A stretch of DNA of 15,227 bases from CAYXDR01 sp046498185 (GTDB taxonomy: Bacteria; Desulfobacterota; DSM-4660; Desulfatiglandales; Desulfatiglandaceae). The DNA lies in assembly GCA_046498185.1 (NCBI GenBank), contig JAWOBE010000011.1, forward strand, positions 1-15,227, in the 5' to 3' direction. The notes under the pieces are model-generated. The model was not told where the DNA came from. It did not search any database and saw only the letters and a program-made list of their open reading frames with translations. Numbering within the stretch: the stretch's first letter is position 1; the number at the start of each line of letters is the position of its first letter. A program made the position numbers and the translations under genes. Positions 1 through 6,724 of this stretch are shown piece by piece.

Positions 1-239
1 TTGGTGATAATTTCGATGTTAAGATGCCGGCCGACCTCGACCAGTTTGGGTGAGATGATTCACATGGCACAATCGTTGGTCGGAAACGTCTTGTCCAGCT
101 CGCTCATCACCCCGCCGATAGCAGGCGACTTCTCGACCAGATGTACATAATAGCCCGAATCAGCAAGATCCAGCGCCGCCTGCATCCCGGCAATCCCGCC
201 GCCCACTACCATCACAGAGCCCGTTACCTTTTCGCCCAA
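1..239 (-). CDS. hdrA: Heterodisulfide reductase subunit A, selenocysteine-containing, 5' part only
   Basis: HdrA is the FAD and iron-sulfur subunit of soluble heterodisulfide reductase complexes and is the usual site of flavin-based electron bifurcation. Seen here: TTG start at 237-239 behind a strong AAAGGAG ribosome site (247-253, 7 nt spacing); a stop lies two codons upstream, so no earlier start exists. Residues 10-16 (MVVGGGI) begin a dinucleotide-binding fold, followed by LVEKSPAIGGVM and LDKTFPTNDCAM typical of HdrA. Codon 60 is TGA (60-62), and the frame continues with IISPKLVEVGRH and NIEIIT, also family-typical. The family normally has Cys at this place (NDCAMC), so TGA is read as selenocysteine; Sec-containing HdrA is a known bacterial selenoprotein. 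A SECIS-like hairpin follows. The gene leaves the window at position 1. A conventional gene caller would stop it at 60 codons or miss it. It is divergent from hdrC-hdrB. Confidence 0.9.
27..44 (-). promoter_or_regulatory. SECIS element for the in-frame TGA of hdrA
   Basis: In the minus-strand mRNA a 6-bp stem, CUGGUC paired with GGCCGG (four G-C and two G-U pairs), closes the six-base loop GAGGUC. The loop starts 21 nt after the UGA at 60-62. Bacterial SECIS elements sit just downstream of UGA, inside the coding region, with a small apical loop having G in its first two positions; the E. coli fdhF loop is AGGUCU, so both share AGGUC. SelB should bind this loop. Folding was done by eye, without energy calculation. 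Confidence 0.75.
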
Positions 240-272
240 AATTTATCTCCTTTGTTATTCTTTGTATTAAAG

Positions 273-300
273 AAAGTTCGAAGCTCAAAGCTTAAGGCTC
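273..300. repeat. Degenerate 7-bp tandem repeat, four copies
   Basis: Four consecutive heptamers read aaagttc, gaagctc, aaagctt and aaggctc on the plus strand (consensus AARGYTC with minor changes). They lie in the putative untranslated leader of hdrA, between its promoter and ribosome site. No coding function is evident. Confidence 0.6.
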
Positions 301-396
301 AACGCCAGAAGATCATCACCCACTGCGCCGATGATGTCGCCCCGGTTGGTTGATGACGATATTTTTATCCCGACGCATGATGAAACAAGATATCGA

Positions 397-425
397 TTGC
401 ATTACGGCTACATTATAGTTATTAT
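397..425 (+). promoter_or_regulatory. Sigma-70-like promoter of hdrC-hdrB
   Basis: A weak -35 box TTGCAT (397-402), a 17-nt spacer and a good -10 box TATTAT (420-425, five of six consensus bases). Transcription would start near 432, giving a leader of about 37 nt before the hdrC start at 469. The -10 box lies inside the palindrome at 407-430. Confidence 0.5.
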
Positions 426-430
426 GTAGC
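407..430. promoter_or_regulatory. 24-bp palindrome, probable operator between hdrA and hdrC
   Basis: Arms GCTACAT (407-413) and ATGTAGC (424-430) are perfect complements. Inside them, ATA (415-417) pairs with TAT (420-422), with a single mismatch between arm and core and a two-base centre, so ten of twelve half-site positions are symmetric. It covers the -10 boxes of both divergent promoters, as expected for a dimeric repressor site. The regulator is not in the window. Confidence 0.5.
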
Positions 431-439
431 GGTTGATAA
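412..439 (-). promoter_or_regulatory. Sigma-70-like promoter of hdrA
   Basis: On the minus strand: -35 TTATCA (434-439), a 16-nt spacer and a perfect -10 TATAAT (412-417). The predicted start near 405 gives a leader of about 165 nt ahead of the hdrA TTG codon. It overlaps the hdrC promoter, so the two units probably compete or are regulated together. Confidence 0.45.
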
Positions 440-468
440 AGGTTTTTTTGACGGGAGGGGAGAAACCT

Positions 469-993
469 ATGGAATTAATGGATCTTGGGGCATCGGATCA
501 GGAGTTTGTTTCCACCCTGGCCGCGAGACCGGAGACGTCGCTCATATGGGCCTGCTTCACGTGTCGAACGTGTACTGTCAGCTGCCCGGTCACGGTCGTG
601 AAGCCCTCCTTCGACCCTGTCAAGATAATACGGAAGGCCGCTTACGGGTTGAAGGACGCCGTGCTCGAGAGAAGCGAAATTTGGTTGTGCACCGGTTGTT
701 ACGCCTGCCAGGAGCGTTGCCCGCAAAAGGTACCTATAACCGATTTCATGACGCTTCTGAAGAACATCGCGTATGCAGAGGGCTATGGTCCGCCGGGTGT
801 ACGGCTCCAGCGGGATACCGTTTTGAAGGGCGGGGGCAGGATTTATCCTATAGATGAATTCGACAACAAGAAACGGTTGAAAGCCGGCCTTCCCGAATTG
901 CCTGTTTCATGTGAAGCCGCCGCCATTCTCTTCCCCGGCGATCCCGCAACCGGTGGGTCGAAACCAGAGACATCGGAGAGCAAAATTTCATGA
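469..993 (+). CDS. hdrC: Heterodisulfide reductase subunit C (two 4Fe-4S clusters)
   Basis: HdrC is the small iron-sulfur subunit that passes electrons between HdrA and the active-site subunit HdrB. The 174-residue product has two cysteine sets: C29, C32, C35, C39 (CFTCRTCTVSCP) and C74, C77, C80, C84 (CTGCYACQERCP), each the classic CxxCxxCxxxCP pattern for a 4Fe-4S cluster. Length fits the family. The ATG at 469 is chosen because a GGGAGGGGAG ribosome site (453-462) sits 6 nt upstream; an in-frame TTG at 433 would place that site inside the gene. Its TGA overlaps the hdrB ATG by four bases (ATGA), so the two are translationally coupled. The C-terminal 25 residues are polar and poorly conserved in appearance. 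Confidence 0.92.
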   Translation: MELMDLGASDQEFVSTLAARPETSLIWACFTCRTCTVSCPVTVVKPSFDPVKIIRKAAYGLKDAVLERSEIWLCTGCYACQERCPQKVPITDFMTLLKNIAYAEGYGPPGVRLQRDTVLKGGGRIYPIDEFDNKKRLKAGLPELPVSCEAAAILFPGDPATGGSKPETSESKIS

Positions 994-1883
994 ACGACAA
1001 TGCCTCTCGATCGAAATACTCGTTGTTTTTAGGGTGCACCATTCCTGCCCGCGGCAGAAATTATGAGATGTCTGCCCGCAAGACAGCGGAAAAATTGAAC
1101 ATGACCTTTGAGGACCTGGATAGATTCATGTGTTGCGGGTTCCCTGTGCGTTCCAGCGACAGCAATGCGGCCGATGTTCTCGCCGCCTTCAATTTGGCGT
1201 TGGCTGAGCAAGCCGGAACCGATGTGTGTGTGCTGTGCAGTTCTTGCGGTGCACAATTGATGGAAGTCTCGCATGGTTTGAAGGAAAATCCGGAAAGACT
1301 TTCCCGGGTGAACGAATCCCTGAACAGGGTCGGGCTCCAATACCGAGGCGGGGTGAATGTCCGCCATTTGGCCAGGATTTTGCTGGAGGAAATTGGTTCG
1401 GGGCCGATTGCGGAGGCATGTACAAAAAAGCTCGAAGGTTTGAAGGTGGCGGTGCACTACGGCTGCCATTATCTGAAACCCTCCGAACTCCACGAGGGCT
1501 TCGACAATGTCGAGGATCCGTCGACGATCGAAAGGCTTGTTTCTCTTACAGGTGCCTCCTGTGTCGATTATGAAGGGAAAAAATTATGCTGTGGAGGACC
1601 GGATCTTCCTGTGGATGAATCCGCGGCGTTGGCTGTTGCCGGGCGCAAGGTCAGAGCGGTTTCCGAGGCGGGGGCCGATGTGATATGTCTTGTCTGCCCG
1701 TTTTGCGCGGTCATGTACGACGGCAACCAGAAGTCAATTATGGAGAGGCAGGGTCTCGACCGCGAAATTCCGGTTCTTTATCTTACGCAGCTTCTTGGAA
1801 TTTCCATGGGGTTTGATCGGAAGGAATTGGGTCTGAATTTGAATGTCGTAAAGACGAAAGACGTATTGAGCCAATGGTTTTGA
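990..1883 (+). CDS. hdrB: Heterodisulfide reductase subunit B (two CCG domains)
   Basis: HdrB carries the catalytic site that reduces a disulfide; in methanogens this is CoM-S-S-CoB, while in sulfate reducers the partner may be another disulfide such as DsrC, which is inferred here and not shown. The 297-residue product has two complete cysteine-rich CCG domains: C16, C48-C49, C83, C86, and C159, C200-C201, C236, C239. In characterised HdrB these motifs bind noncubane 4Fe-4S clusters. Both sets are intact, so the subunit should be functional. It overlaps hdrC by four bases. It ends 24 nt before the convergent livF stop codon; no hairpin terminator is visible in that short gap. Confidence 0.92.
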   Translation: MNDNASRSKYSLFLGCTIPARGRNYEMSARKTAEKLNMTFEDLDRFMCCGFPVRSSDSNAADVLAAFNLALAEQAGTDVCVLCSSCGAQLMEVSHGLKENPERLSRVNESLNRVGLQYRGGVNVRHLARILLEEIGSGPIAEACTKKLEGLKVAVHYGCHYLKPSELHEGFDNVEDPSTIERLVSLTGASCVDYEGKKLCCGGPDLPVDESAALAVAGRKVRAVSEAGADVICLVCPFCAVMYDGNQKSIMERQGLDREIPVLYLTQLLGISMGFDRKELGLNLNVVKTKDVLSQWF

Positions 1884-1907
1884 TCCGCGGGAATGCCCAA
1901 GACGCAT

Positions 1908-2711
1908 TTAGAGCCACCTCTTGCGGCGTTTATACGACTTGACGTCTTTGTATGATTTAATCGCCCCTGAGCTCGCAGTGCCCAGGTAAAATTCCTTGAC
2001 GTCGGGGTTGTTCCTGAGTTCCTCGGCCTCGCTTTCAAGCACTATTTTTCCGTTTTCCATCACATATCCGTAATGGGCTATTTGAAGGGCTATGTTGGCG
2101 TTTTGCTCAACTATCATGAGCGTAGTTCCCTGTTCGTTGTTTATGCGCTTGATGATCTGAAAGATTTCTTTCACCAGCAGCGGGGCCAGCCCCAGGGAAG
2201 GTTCATCCAAAAGCAGAAGGGAAGGGTGCGCCATCAACGCCCGGCCTATGACCATCATTTGCAATTCGCCGCCGCTGCAATACCCCGACAGGGATTTGCG
2301 GCGGGCAAGCAGCGCCGGGAAATAACTGTAGACCATTTCCAGGTCTTGCTTGTATGGCTTCCCCCACCGGGTGGCGGTTCCCACCCTCAGGTTTTCTTCG
2401 ACGGTGAGATATTTGAATTGCTGCCGCCCCTCCAGCACCTGGATTATTCCTTTCCTGGTGATTTGTTCCGGCGACGAATTTTGAATCGGAGCTCCGTCGT
2501 ATTCGATACTTCCTTCGGTGACCTTTCCGTTCTCCGGCTTCAACAACCCGGATATGGCTTTAAGCGTCGTAGTTTTTCCCGCGCCGTTGCTCCCGAGGAG
2601 GGAGACTATTTGTCCCTTTGGAATGGTCAGAGACACCCCCTTCAACACCTGGATGACGTCCGCATAAACCACGCTTATATTATTAATCAAAAGCCGTATA
2701 TCCGCTTCCAT
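1908..2711 (-). CDS. livF: Branched-chain-type ABC transporter ATPase LivF
   Basis: One of two cytoplasmic ATPases powering the Liv-type importer. The 267-residue product has a Walker A motif GSNGAGKTT (40-48), Q-loop near 91, ABC signature CSGGE (145-149) and Walker B LLLLDEP (165-171). The switch position reads VEQN, with Gln in place of the usual His, which is common in LivF. The ATG at 2711 is preferred because GAGGTGG (2720-2726) lies 8 nt upstream and the protein then begins directly with the ABC fold; a longer frame to 2798 would overlap livM deeply. The C-terminus has a basic tail ending KRRKRWL, longer than E. coli LivF by about 30 residues. It is the last gene of the operon and converges on hdrB. 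Confidence 0.93.
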   Translation of the reverse strand: MEADIRLLINNISVVYADVIQVLKGVSLTIPKGQIVSLLGSNGAGKTTTLKAISGLLKPENGKVTEGSIEYDGAPIQNSSPEQITRKGIIQVLEGRQQFKYLTVEENLRVGTATRWGKPYKQDLEMVYSYFPALLARRKSLSGYCSGGELQMMVIGRALMAHPSLLLLDEPSLGLAPLLVKEIFQIIKRINNEQGTTLMIVEQNANIALQIAHYGYVMENGKIVLESEAEELRNNPDVKEFYLGTASSGAIKSYKDVKSYKRRKRWL

Positions 2712-2724
2712 ATCGTTAACCACC

Positions 2725-3795
2725 TCAATAGGAAAAAGGCCAGAGCCTGAAGCTGGACCGCACAATCCGCCAGACCTCTGCGATGCCCTTCGGCTCAAAT
2801 ATTATGAATATTACAATGGCCAGACCGAAAACAAACTCCTTGAGAGGAGCAATTGTTATGGCGGCTCCCACGGAAGTACCCAGGTTCATGAGTATATCGG
2901 TGATATGCGTCAGCGTTTCGTTTAAAAGTACGATGAAAATTGCACCGAACACCGAACCGGGAATGCTGCCGAGCCCCCCGATTATGATCATAGCTATATA
3001 TTCTATCGAAAGCCAGAGATTGAAAGGTTCAGGGGTTATAGCCATCATGTAATAAGCGAACAGGGCTCCGGCGAAGCCGGCGTAAAATGAGCTGATCGCG
3101 AACGCGAGGAGTTTGTAGCGGAATATGGGTATCCCCATCCCTTCGGCTGCAAGGTCGTTGTCCCTGACTGCGATGAACGCCCTTCCGTAGCGGGTTCGGA
3201 CGATGTTGACCGCGAACCAGGTCATTGCAACGAATAATACGAACACTACGTAAAAGAATTTCTTGTCGGTGCCCAGGTCTATACCGAAGATGGAGGCTCC
3301 GGGAAGCAAGATGCCTTCCGCACCCCCTGTAAGGGTGTCCCACTGCACCAGGACGTATTCTATGATAAACTGCCCGGCAAGGGTCGCGATAAGCAGATAT
3401 AAATGTTTGAGGCGGGCGGAAGGCAGACCGAAAATAATTCCAACAAGCGCGGTGATTAAACCCGCAGCCGGAACAGTGACGATGAACGGAAGTCCTGCTT
3501 TGGTTCCCAGGATCGCTGCTGCATACGCACCTACGCCGAAAAAAGCACCGTGACCAAGGGAAATTTGCCCTGTGTAACCGATCAACAGGTTGAGTCCTAT
3601 CGCCGCTATGCTGTAAATTCCGATGATATTCAACACGTAAAGCATGTAGGAACTGGCTGCGAAAGGGATGACCGCGAATATAAGGAACAGACCCACCAGC
3701 GTCCATAGCCTGCCGAAGTCCGTTTCATATACCGTCAATTCACTGAGGTACGATTCTTTGTAATTTCCGCATGGATGAAATCTGAGTCTGCGCAT
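2725..3795 (-). CDS. livM: Branched-chain-type ABC transporter permease LivM
   Basis: Inner-membrane permease subunit; with LivH it forms the channel. The 356-residue product has many hydrophobic segments, and family-typical stretches such as GLNLLIGYTGQISLGHGAFF (about 68-87) and the loop VRDNDLAAEGMGI that contacts the ATPase. The N-terminal 30 residues, including CGNYKESY, precede the first membrane segment and resemble leaders of LivM proteins in similar deltaproteobacterial cassettes, which supports the 3795 start although its ribosome site is weak. The stop codon overlaps the livF ribosome site. The gap to livH is 46 nt. Confidence 0.9.
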   Translation of the reverse strand: MRRLRFHPCGNYKESYLSELTVYETDFGRLWTLVGLFLIFAVIPFAASSYMLYVLNIIGIYSIAAIGLNLLIGYTGQISLGHGAFFGVGAYAAAILGTKAGLPFIVTVPAAGLITALVGIIFGLPSARLKHLYLLIATLAGQFIIEYVLVQWDTLTGGAEGILLPGASIFGIDLGTDKKFFYVVFVLFVAMTWFAVNIVRTRYGRAFIAVRDNDLAAEGMGIPIFRYKLLAFAISSFYAGFAGALFAYYMMAITPEPFNLWLSIEYIAMIIIGGLGSIPGSVFGAIFIVLLNETLTHITDILMNLGTSVGAAITIAPLKEFVFGLAIVIFIIFEPKGIAEVWRIVRSSFRLWPFSY

Positions 3796-3841
3796 GGCGA
3801 CGTCAACCTTTCAAGTTTCGTTGGTGCCGGGATCGGCGTTC

Positions 3842-4720
3842 TTATACCCGTTCTATTTCGACGAGCCCGAACAGGCCGTAAGGTCTCACCATAAGGATGA
3901 ATACAAGCACGATATAGGGGATCACTTCCCTGAGGGAAGTAGAGATATAACCACCAGTGAATGTTTCCAGCAATCCTATGATCACTCCTCCCAGTATCGC
4001 GCCGCCGATGCTGTCCAGTCCTCCAAGAATGACCACCGGGAAAACCTTCAGGCCTATCGCACTCAACTCATGCACGTTGATTCCGTTTATTATGCCAAGC
4101 ACGATCCCGCTTATCGCGGCCACTATGAAGGCGATTGCCCAAGACAGTGCGAATACTCTACGCACGTGTACTCCAAGCGAGAGTGCGGCCGGCTGGTTGT
4201 CAGCCACCGAGCGCATGTAAATGCCCTGTGAGGAATGTTTGAAAAAGAGCCCGAAAATGATCAGAAAAAGAATGCCTATGATAAACGTTGCAACGTATAC
4301 CGACGGCACCTGGACCATTCCGATGTCAATGGACAGGCCCTCGGGGAGGAACGAAGGATAATTATGAATGTCCCCGCCGAATATGAAAAGCAAAAGCCCC
4401 CTGAACATAATTCCGAGACCGAGGGTCAACATTATCACCTCGATGAGCTTTTCGCCTATGAGTGGTCGCAGGAAGAAACGTTCGATGACGAATCCGAGAA
4501 GGAAAGTGCCGACAAGGGTAAGTACGAAGGCCAGAACGATGGGCAGTTCCGCCCAGGCCGACAGAACCAGGAACAGGAAGGCGCCTATCGCGAGCAGTTC
4601 GCCGTGGGCCAGGTTGAGAACGCTGCTGGACTTGAAGATCATTACAAAGCCGAGTGCGGAAAGAGCATAAAGAAAGCCCAGGGAAAGTCCGTTTACAAGT
4701 AGATGAAGGAAGAATTCCAT
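3842..4720 (-). CDS. livH: Branched-chain-type ABC transporter permease LivH
   Basis: Inner-membrane permease, partner of LivM. The 292-residue product starts MEFFLHLLVNGLSLGFLYAL, has about eight hydrophobic segments, the conserved NLAHGELLAIGAFL motif (36-49) and the cytoplasmic loop VADNQPAALSLGV that docks on the ATPase. The length matches LivH. An AAGGGGG ribosome site precedes the ATG. The gap to the upstream ligase gene is only 13 nt, so both are on one transcript. Confidence 0.92.
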   Translation of the reverse strand: MEFFLHLLVNGLSLGFLYALSALGFVMIFKSSSVLNLAHGELLAIGAFLFLVLSAWAELPIVLAFVLTLVGTFLLGFVIERFFLRPLIGEKLIEVIMLTLGLGIMFRGLLLFIFGGDIHNYPSFLPEGLSIDIGMVQVPSVYVATFIIGILFLIIFGLFFKHSSQGIYMRSVADNQPAALSLGVHVRRVFALSWAIAFIVAAISGIVLGIINGINVHELSAIGLKVFPVVILGGLDSIGGAILGGVIIGLLETFTGGYISTSLREVIPYIVLVFILMVRPYGLFGLVEIERV

Positions 4721-4733
4721 ATAACCCCCTTTT

Positions 4734-6665
4734 TTACTGAATGTCCAGTATCCGCACGGTGGTTTCTATCGTTCCCACATGCCCGTCACGATATCTCACG
4801 TCTCCGGTGACCGGCAGCTCAGTTTTACCTTCGTACATGGCGTCTATCAAATTTTGATACTGGGTGAAAACAAATTTTCTGCGTACTTTTCCGGTCCTTG
4901 TCAATTCCTCGTCGTCCGCATCAAGCAGCTTGTATAAGAGAATGATCCTGGTTAGCTGCATAGGAGGTGGCAGCTGCTTGTTCACCTGGCTGACCTCGCC
5001 GCTGATCAGTTTTTCGACAGCCGGTTGTTGGGAGAGGTCGGTATATGTCGTATATGGTATTTTGTGATCTTCCGCCCAGTTCCCGACATTACCGAAATCT
5101 ATGTTGATAAACGCGGTGAGAAAAGGTTGACCTTCACCCCATATCACAGCTTCTTTGATATATGGACTGAATTTAAGTCGTGTTTCTATGAAATCAGGAG
5201 AGAATGCTTCTCCCTCCCGGGTCCTCATAATGTCTTCCTTGCGGCCGATAATCAACAGATGGCCGTCTTCATCGAAATATCCTGCATCCCCGGTGTGAAA
5301 CAATCCGTCTTTCAGCGCTGCTGCGGTCGCCTCGGGGTTTTCGAAATATCCTGCAAAAATTGATTCACCGGCCACCAGCACTTCCTGATCCTCGGTTATT
5401 TTTACCTCGGTGCCGGGCAGTGCAACACCGACCGTTTCGGGTTTCATTTCATCGTCAGGCTGAACCTGAAAAATGCCGCAAGTTTCTGTCAACCCATAGC
5501 ATTGTTTCAAATTCAGGCCGTTTGCCCTGAAAAACCTTATTACATCCGGGCTTATCGGATGCCCACCGGTGAAGGCGGCGCGTAGTTCCGAACAACCCAT
5601 GCGGTCCAGTAAAGGCCGTGAAACTATACGCATTGCAAGGGCTTTCAGTATTTTCAATGTCGCCGGGATCGGTTTTTTCCGGGATTCCAGATCCACGAAC
5701 TGATGGCCTATACGTTGAGCTGATGCAAACATCCGACGTTTGATCCAACCCGCGTCGTCCATTTTGACCCGTATTTTGCTCGCAAGATCCTCCCAGAAAC
5801 GTGAAGCGTTTATGATAACCGTAGGCCCGATATCCCTGAAATCTTCCATCGCTGTTTCAAAGGTTTCAGGAAAATTCATGGACAGTCCTCCGGCAAGAGT
5901 CACCCCCACCCCCCACATCTGGTCCACGATCCATGCCGGGGGTGTTATCGAAATCCAGTTGTCGCCTATACCTATCGGTGTCGTTTCCAGCCATTGGCTT
6001 GCCATTGCGGTAAAATTGCGGTGAGTCAGCATGACCAATTTCGGGAGACCGGTTGTGCCTGAAGTCATCAGCATCAGCGCCACGTCCCGGGGCGTGCCTT
6101 GATCCACTTGGTTGGAGAATAGTTCCGGCTCCTCTTTTTCCAGTTCTTCGCCCAATTCAAGCAGCTGGGCGAAACTTATCAACCAGGGATCGTCCCTGTA
6201 GGTCCGCATGCCGGTGGGGTCGATATAAATTACGAGCCTTACGTGGTCGAGCTCTTCCTTGTGGGCTATCAACTTGTCAACCTGTTCCTGGTCCTGAGCG
6301 AACACATACACGGCCTTTATCCGGTTAAGGCCGAAGACCAGCTCCTTGGCGACCGAAGAAGTGAACAGGTTGACGGTCACAGTGCCGAGCGCCTGCGCTC
6401 CCAGTTCCGCGAAGAGCCATTCAGGGCCGTTATCGACGATCAAACCCACATGCTCGTTCCTCTCTATTCCAAGGGATAGGAGACCGAGGGAGACATGTTT
6501 GACATATTGCATGTAGTCTTCCCAGGAATGGGCCTGCCATATGCCGAAGGCTTTCTGCCTGATCGCGGTATGGGATGCACCGAGCTTTTCGGCCTGTTTC
6601 ACGAGAAGCTGCGGCAGTGTGAATTCCCCGAGCGAGGTCAACAATTTTTCGTCTATTTGTTCCAT
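4734..6665 (-). CDS. AMP-forming acyl-CoA synthetase (AMP-binding family)
   Basis: Activates a carboxylic acid to its CoA thioester through an acyl-adenylate. The 643-residue product has the P-loop TSGTTGLPK (201-209), the YGLTE motif (390-394), HTGD (457-460), GRKED (474-478) at the hinge to the C-terminal domain, and TRTGKVRR with the likely catalytic Lys593. Overall shape is of the long-chain (FadD15-like) group, but chain length or an aromatic substrate cannot be told from sequence alone. It lies between livG and livH in one operon, which suggests that the transported compound is an acid trapped as a CoA ester on entry. The start at 6665 has only a weak ribosome site (GGAT), and a strong hairpin lies 28 nt upstream. 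Confidence 0.9.
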   Translation of the reverse strand: MEQIDEKLLTSLGEFTLPQLLVKQAEKLGASHTAIRQKAFGIWQAHSWEDYMQYVKHVSLGLLSLGIERNEHVGLIVDNGPEWLFAELGAQALGTVTVNLFTSSVAKELVFGLNRIKAVYVFAQDQEQVDKLIAHKEELDHVRLVIYIDPTGMRTYRDDPWLISFAQLLELGEELEKEEPELFSNQVDQGTPRDVALMLMTSGTTGLPKLVMLTHRNFTAMASQWLETTPIGIGDNWISITPPAWIVDQMWGVGVTLAGGLSMNFPETFETAMEDFRDIGPTVIINASRFWEDLASKIRVKMDDAGWIKRRMFASAQRIGHQFVDLESRKKPIPATLKILKALAMRIVSRPLLDRMGCSELRAAFTGGHPISPDVIRFFRANGLNLKQCYGLTETCGIFQVQPDDEMKPETVGVALPGTEVKITEDQEVLVAGESIFAGYFENPEATAAALKDGLFHTGDAGYFDEDGHLLIIGRKEDIMRTREGEAFSPDFIETRLKFSPYIKEAVIWGEGQPFLTAFINIDFGNVGNWAEDHKIPYTTYTDLSQQPAVEKLISGEVSQVNKQLPPPMQLTRIILLYKLLDADDEELTRTGKVRRKFVFTQYQNLIDAMYEGKTELPVTGDVRYRDGHVGTIETTVRILDIQ

Positions 6666-6693
6666 TTGTTATCCGGCCGCATCGGCTGTTTTT

Positions 6694-6720
6694 CCGGAAA
6701 CCGGGATTTCCGGTTTCCGG
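6694..6720. repeat. Perfect 11-bp inverted repeat between livG and the ligase gene
   Basis: Arms CCGGAAACCGG (6694-6704) and CCGGTTTCCGG (6710-6720) enclose a 5-nt loop. It fills most of the gap between the livG stop (6725) and the ligase start (6665). On the operon strand it is followed by AAAAA, not by T residues, so it is not an intrinsic terminator; an mRNA processing or stability structure is more likely. The arms are themselves near-repeats of CCGG. Confidence 0.8.
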
Positions 6721-6724
6721 CAGT

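Noticed and set aside
60..62. TGA as the true stop of a 59-residue protein or a pseudogene mutation
   Set aside because: Family-typical HdrA sequence continues in frame after it, it replaces the conserved Cys, and a SECIS-like hairpin follows.
433..468. TTG start at 433 for hdrC
   Set aside because: The strong ribosome site at 453-462 would be inside the gene; ATG at 469 has ideal spacing.
2073..2750. Plus-strand frames of 145 to 250 codons opposite the liv operon (for example 2073-2750, 4235-4702, 6869-7618)
   Set aside because: They are antisense shadows of clear liv and ligase genes, with no family resemblance or ribosome sites.
2712..2798. N-terminal extension of livF to 2798
   Set aside because: It would overlap livM by about 74 nt, and the ABC fold starts directly after the ATG at 2711, which has a good ribosome site.
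6694..6720. Intrinsic terminator between livG and the ligase
   Set aside because: The operon strand has A residues, not a T-run, after the stem; downstream genes belong to the same operon.
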